Of a stretch of DNA of 64,000 nucleotides, positions 60,630 to 64,000 are shown in pieces; the stretch's first letter is position 1; each line of letters starts with the position of its first letter. Under the pieces are notes generated by a model. That model ran no database searches and was not told the DNA's origin. It saw only the letters and a list, made by a program, of their open reading frames with translations. The position numbers and the translations under genes were made by a program. Source of the stretch: Sva-07 sp031398325 (GTDB taxonomy: Bacteria > Actinomycetota > Acidimicrobiia > Acidimicrobiales > Ilumatobacteraceae); assembly GCA_031398325.1 (NCBI GenBank), contig JANNNB010000201.1, forward strand, positions 7,133-71,132. The letters are read 5' to 3'.

Positions 60630-61595
60630 ATGCCAGCAGTCAGACCAGGGGTTCGTGGTGCCGTGATCACCGGATGGGGCACCGCGTTGCCCCCGAAGGT
60701 GCTCACGAACGCGGACCTCGCGAAGATGATGGACACCAGCGACGCGTGGATCACCGAGCGCACGGGCATTCGGGAGCGCCACGTCGGCGGCACGACCTCC
60801 GAGCTCTCGATCGAGTCGGGTCGGCAGGCCCTCGCCATGTCGGGCCTGGAGCCACACGAGATCGATGGCGTCATCCTCGCGACCACGACGCCTGACCGCA
60901 TGGTGCCGGCGACCGCCTCGTCAGTGCAGCATGCGCTCGGGCTGTCGTGCGGGGCCTTCGACATGAACGCTGCATGCTCGGGCTGGGTCTACGCGCTGAT
61001 CAACGCGCACGGGATGATCGCGATGGGTGCCGACAAGGTGCTGGTCATCGGCACCGACACGCTGGCCCGCATCGTCGACTGGACCGACCGGAACACGGCG
61101 ATCCTGTTCGCCGACGGGTCGGGTGCTGTCGTGTTGGAGGCCGTGGACGGCCCGGGTCAGATGCTGGCGTGGGACCTCGACTCCGACGGAGGCGCGGAGA
61201 AGTTCCTGTACTGCGAACACGACGCCAAGATGCAGATGGACGGCAAGGAGATCTTCCGCCGCGCCGTCCGCGCGATGGTCGACTCGGCGACCAAGACGAT
61301 GGCGCACGCCGACGTGACGGCCGACGACATCGCGCTCGTGGTGCCCCATCAGGCCAACACGAGGATCATCTCGGCCGCCTGTGATCGGCTCGGTCTCAGC
61401 ATGGACCGCACGTCGCTCGTGCTCGACCGGACCGGAAACACATCGTCGGGTTCGGTGCCGCTCGCTCTGGCTGCGGCACTCGACGCAGGTCGCGTCAGCG
61501 ACGGGGAACTGATCCTGTTCGTCGGCTTCGGCGCCGGCATGACCGCGGCCAGCGCCATCATCCGCTGGTCGCCGAACGCAGTGGAGCACACGTGA
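60630..61595 (+). CDS. fabH: Beta-ketoacyl-ACP synthase III FabH
   Basis: 321 residues; starts fatty-acid chains by condensing acyl-CoA with malonyl-ACP. Catalytic Cys in NAACSGWVYA, His in VPHQANTRI and Asn in GNTSSGSVPLAL. ITGWGTALPP and ERTGIRERH are typical. Start ATG 60630, with AGAGGA upstream. GTGA overlap with fabG. Confidence 0.95.
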   Translation: MPAVRPGVRGAVITGWGTALPPKVLTNADLAKMMDTSDAWITERTGIRERHVGGTTSELSIESGRQALAMSGLEPHEIDGVILATTTPDRMVPATASSVQHALGLSCGAFDMNAACSGWVYALINAHGMIAMGADKVLVIGTDTLARIVDWTDRNTAILFADGSGAVVLEAVDGPGQMLAWDLDSDGGAEKFLYCEHDAKMQMDGKEIFRRAVRAMVDSATKTMAHADVTADDIALVVPHQANTRIISAACDRLGLSMDRTSLVLDRTGNTSSGSVPLALAAALDAGRVSDGELILFVGFGAGMTAASAIIRWSPNAVEHT

Positions 61596-62329
61596 GCAAG
61601 GAGTCAGCCGTGGCGGCGTCCGGATCCCGCATCGTGCTCGTCACCGGCGGGTCGCGCGGCATCGGCCTCGCCACCGCCCAGCGGTTCGCCGCGGCCGGAG
61701 ATCGGGTCGCCGTCACGTACAACTCCACTCCCCCACCGGACGGACTGTTCGCGGTCAAGTGCGACGTCACCTCCAACGACGACGTCAACGCGGCCTTCGA
61801 CGCAATCGAGGCGGAGTTCGGTGGAACCGTCGAGGTGCTGGTGTCCAATGCCGGGATCACCAACGACGGCCTGCTGCTACGAATGAGTGAGGACGATTTC
61901 ACCTCGGTGATCGACGCCAACCTCACTGCCGCGTACCGAGTGACCAAGCGCGCCGCGCGAGGAATGCTGAAGGCGCGTGCGGGCCGCATCATTCTCATGT
62001 CGTCCGTCGTTGCGCTGCTCGGTCAGGCCGGCCAGTCGAACTATGCGGCATCCAAGGCCGGTCTCGTCGGGCTCGCCCGCTCGCTGGCCCGCGAACTGGG
62101 GTCTCGTTCGATCACCGTCAACGTCATTGCACCGGGCCCGGTGGCGACCGACATGACAGCATCGCTCAGCGACGAACTGCTCGCCGCGATGACCGCTGCT
62201 GTGCCGCTCGGCCGGGTGGCGACTCCCGATGAGATCGCCGGTGTCGCTACGTTTCTTGCATCACCCGACGCGGCATACATCACCGGTGCCGTCATCCCCG
62301 TGGATGGCGGGCTCGGTATGGGACACTGA
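61592..62329 (+). CDS. fabG: 3-oxoacyl-ACP reductase FabG
   Basis: 245-residue short-chain dehydrogenase. NADPH loop VTGGSRGIGLATA, Asn in SNAGITNDGLL, catalytic Ser in MSSVVALLGQ and YxxxK in SNYAASKAG. Ends GAVIPVDGGLGMGH, typical of FabG. GTG 61592 overlaps fabH. Confidence 0.94.
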   Translation: MSKESAVAASGSRIVLVTGGSRGIGLATAQRFAAAGDRVAVTYNSTPPPDGLFAVKCDVTSNDDVNAAFDAIEAEFGGTVEVLVSNAGITNDGLLLRMSEDDFTSVIDANLTAAYRVTKRAARGMLKARAGRIILMSSVVALLGQAGQSNYAASKAGLVGLARSLARELGSRSITVNVIAPGPVATDMTASLSDELLAAMTAAVPLGRVATPDEIAGVATFLASPDAAYITGAVIPVDGGLGMGH

Positions 62330-62338
62330 GCCGCGTTC

Positions 62339-62364
62339 TACAATCTGGAACCACTTACAAGGAG
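62339..62364 (+). promoter_or_regulatory. acpP promoter -10 and Shine-Dalgarno
   Basis: TACAAT (62339-62344) and AAGGAG (62359-62364), which is 7 nt before GTG 62372. A leadered start with a strong ribosome-binding site, unlike most units here; suits a highly made protein. Confidence 0.5.
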
Positions 62365-62371
62365 AAGACCC

Positions 62372-62608
62372 GTGGATGAAGCACTGTTTGCCCGCTTTCG
62401 CAAATGCGCCGTCGAGGTGCTGTCGGTCGAGGAGAGCGCGGTCGTTCCCGACGCCAACTTCGGTGACGATCTCGACGCTGACAGCCTCGATCTCGTCGAG
62501 CTCGTGATGGCACTCGAAGAGGAGTTCGACATCTCGGTGCCCGAGGAGGAACTCGAGGGAGTCGAGACCGTCCAGCAGGCGTACGACCTCGTCGCCAACA
62601 AGCTCTGA
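62372..62608 (+). CDS. acpP: Acyl carrier protein
   Basis: 78 residues, acidic. The phosphopantetheine site is DDLDADSLDLVELVMALEEE with the Ser in DSLD. GTG start follows AAGGAG. It is the shared carrier of the fab cycle; TGATG overlap with fabF. Confidence 0.96.
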   Translation: MDEALFARFRKCAVEVLSVEESAVVPDANFGDDLDADSLDLVELVMALEEEFDISVPEEELEGVETVQQAYDLVANKL

Positions 62609-63798
62609 TGAGTGGCGACCGGCGGGTCGCGGTCACCGGGTTGGGCGTCGTCGCCCCTGCGGGCGTCGGAGCCGACGCCTTCTGGGCAGGCCTCCTCGGC
62701 CCGGGCATCTCCGACGGCCGCCAGTCCGTCGAGATCGACGACTGGGATCCCACTCCGTATTTCGAGAACCCGAAGCAAGCCCGTCGCGCCGACCGGGTCG
62801 AACAGTTCGCGCTCGCAGCCGCCGGCGAAGCCTTCGAGCAGGCCGGTGGCATCGACGCGATTGGCGTCGATCCAGCGCGGTTCGGCACCATCTTCGCCAG
62901 CGGTATCGGTGGGCTGCGCACGCTCGAAGAGCAGGTGATCGTGCGCTTCGAGAAGGGTGAACGCCGGGTCTCCCCGTTCCTCGTCCCGATGATGATGGTC
63001 AATGCGTCGGGCGCTGCCATCTCGATGCGTTATGGCCTGCAGGGCCCGAACGAGACGATCTGCACGGCGTGCGCCGCCGGGTCGCATGCCATCGGCTACG
63101 CGGCCCGCCTCATCAAGTGGGGCGTGATCGACGCCGCCGCCACCGGTGGCGCAGAAGCCGCCGGCACGGTGACGGCGCTGGCGGGATTCCGCAACATGAC
63201 CGCGTTGTCGACCGTGGGCATCAGTCGGCCGTTCGACACCGATCGCGACGGTTTCATCATGGGCGAGGGGTCCGCCGTCCTGGTCCTGGAGGAGTGGTCA
63301 CGAGCAGAGGCTCGTGGAGCCAACATCATCGGTGAGATCCTCGGGAGTGCGAGCAACGCCGACGCACACCACATCACCGCACCGTCGCCCGGCGGCGTCG
63401 GAGCCATCGCGTGCATGCGCCAGGCGCTGGCAGAGGCGGGCATCGAAGCCTCGGACGTGAAGCAGGTCAATGCCCACGGCACGTCGACCCCACTCAACGA
63501 TGCGGCTGAAGCTGCGGCCGTCACCGAGGTGTTCGGCGCGGGCAACGTGCCGGTCGTGTCCATCAAGGGCGTCACGGGCCACGCGTTGGGTGCCGCGGGT
63601 GCGTTGGAAGCGGCCGCCGCGTTGTTGTCGATCCGGAAGAAGCTGATCCCACCAACGGCGAACACCAAGGTGCTCGGCGACGAGATGACCATCGACGTCG
63701 TCATGGGCGAGGCCCGACCATGGGAGCCCGGCCCGGTCATCTCGAACAACTTCGGCTTCGGCGGCCACAACGGCTCCGTCGTCATCGCTCCAGGCTGA
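62608..63798 (+). CDS. fabF: Beta-ketoacyl-ACP synthase II FabF
   Basis: 396 residues; elongating condensing enzyme. Cys-His-His triad in CTACAAGSHAIG, NAHGTSTPLND and KGVTGHALGAAGA. VTGLGVVAPAGVG and NNFGFGGHNGSVV are standard ends. Overlaps acpP by one base. Confidence 0.96.
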   Translation: MSGDRRVAVTGLGVVAPAGVGADAFWAGLLGPGISDGRQSVEIDDWDPTPYFENPKQARRADRVEQFALAAAGEAFEQAGGIDAIGVDPARFGTIFASGIGGLRTLEEQVIVRFEKGERRVSPFLVPMMMVNASGAAISMRYGLQGPNETICTACAAGSHAIGYAARLIKWGVIDAAATGGAEAAGTVTALAGFRNMTALSTVGISRPFDTDRDGFIMGEGSAVLVLEEWSRAEARGANIIGEILGSASNADAHHITAPSPGGVGAIACMRQALAEAGIEASDVKQVNAHGTSTPLNDAAEAAAVTEVFGAGNVPVVSIKGVTGHALGAAGALEAAAALLSIRKKLIPPTANTKVLGDEMTIDVVMGEARPWEPGPVISNNFGFGGHNGSVVIAPG

Positions 63799-63936
63799 TT
63801 GGCTCGGCCTCACGTCACGTCTCGTCGCGACCGTCGAGGTCGGCCTCGCTCCGCCTCCTCGCTGGCGCGTCCGTCGGCGGCTCTGGTCGATCAGCCACGG
63901 GCCCGGCATCGCCTCGGACGAGGTCCGGCGAAACGC

Positions 63937-64000
63937 TCAGGCGTCAACGATGACGAAGAGGAGCTCGCACTCGCAGGCGGTCTCGCCGTTGACGAGGGCG
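63937..64000 (-). CDS. 3-hydroxyacyl-ACP dehydratase-like protein (FabZ type), C-terminal fragment
   Basis: Only the last 20 residues are in the window, reading ALVNGETACECELLFVIVDA then TGA. This matches the last strands of FabZ (usual form: A-V-G-x-x-A-C-E-A-E-L-x-F). A dehydratase beside the fab operon would complete the cycle, though it points the other way. Sequence 63799-63936 between it and fabF shows no gene. Confidence 0.6.
   Translation of the reverse strand, partial: ALVNGETACECELLFVIVDA

Noticed and set aside
63799..63936. Gene between fabF and the fabZ-like fragment
   Set aside because: 138 bp with no supported frame, hairpin or promoter.

Overview
The window is a chromosomal segment of a high-GC actinobacterium. 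Gene content and order point to the class Acidimicrobiia (Ilumatobacter-like), by inference and not by marker-gene comparison. Supporting signs are a mycothiol-type DinB/maleylpyruvate-isomerase domain, an MshB/LmbE-type deacetylase, an ANTAR regulator next to polA-rpsA-coaE, obg-proB, a TrkA pair next to an OB-fold gene, and many transcription units whose -10 box lies only 6-9 nt before the start codon (leaderless mRNAs). No rRNA, insertion sequence, prophage or CRISPR array is visible. Genes are packed tightly, often with ATGA, GTGA or TGATG overlaps, and no gene-free stretch reaches 300 bases.

Layout. 1-5.5 kb: Eis-like acetyltransferase divergent from an ArsR regulator plus AHSA1/DinB fusion, then an exported carotenoid oxygenase and a membrane spermidine-synthase-like protein. 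5.6-10.3 kb: tRNA-Gly, two small proteins, an Fpg/Nei glycosylase, metX, a DUF4262 protein and an APH-type phosphotransferase. 10.3-16.6 kb: SURF1, lycopene cyclase, MBL hydrolase, GMC oxidoreductase, histidine phosphatase and a membrane-anchored protein. 16.6-27.2 kb: a purine operon, purL-purQ-purC-purF-purDM-purN-guaB. 27.2-29.6 kb: a MoxR ATPase with a VWA/CoxE partner. 29.9-33.1 kb: a KimA-like potassium permease with two TrkA subunits. 33.1-39.6 kb: OB-fold protein, MurJ, PspA, proB, obg and a dNTPase. 39.6-50.3 kb: lipoprotein, PIG-L deacetylase, acyl-CoA racemase, alpha/beta hydrolase, BtuF-like and PH-SHOCT proteins, two CNNM/CorC proteins, and an MFS-cNMP fusion. 50.3-58.4 kb: coaE, rpsA, methyltransferase, PPOX protein, polA, an ANTAR regulator and others. 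58.4-59.3 kb: an unusual tRNA beside a LAGLIDADG gene. 59.4-64 kb: fabD-fabH-fabG-acpP-fabF, with the end of a fabZ-like gene on the other strand.

The purine operon carries most steps from PRPP to IMP, plus IMP dehydrogenase; purH, purE, purK and purB are not here. It has three oddities: PurL carries two PurS-like modules at its N terminus, PurD and PurM form one polypeptide, and purN has an apparent one-base frameshift. The fab operon makes malonyl-ACP, starts chains and runs the elongation cycle; its FabD carries an extra lipoyl/biotinyl-like domain without the modifiable lysine.

The most unusual locus is 58.4-59.3 kb. A tRNA there has anticodon CAA, a leucine-type D-arm and discriminator A, but only a 5-nt variable loop. 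A gene with a helix-turn-helix and two intact LAGLIDADG motifs lies 38 nt upstream in the same orientation. A second theme is a set of tiny leaderless ORFs (8 to 19 codons) overlapping or abutting the starts of purN, murJ and the potassium permease gene.
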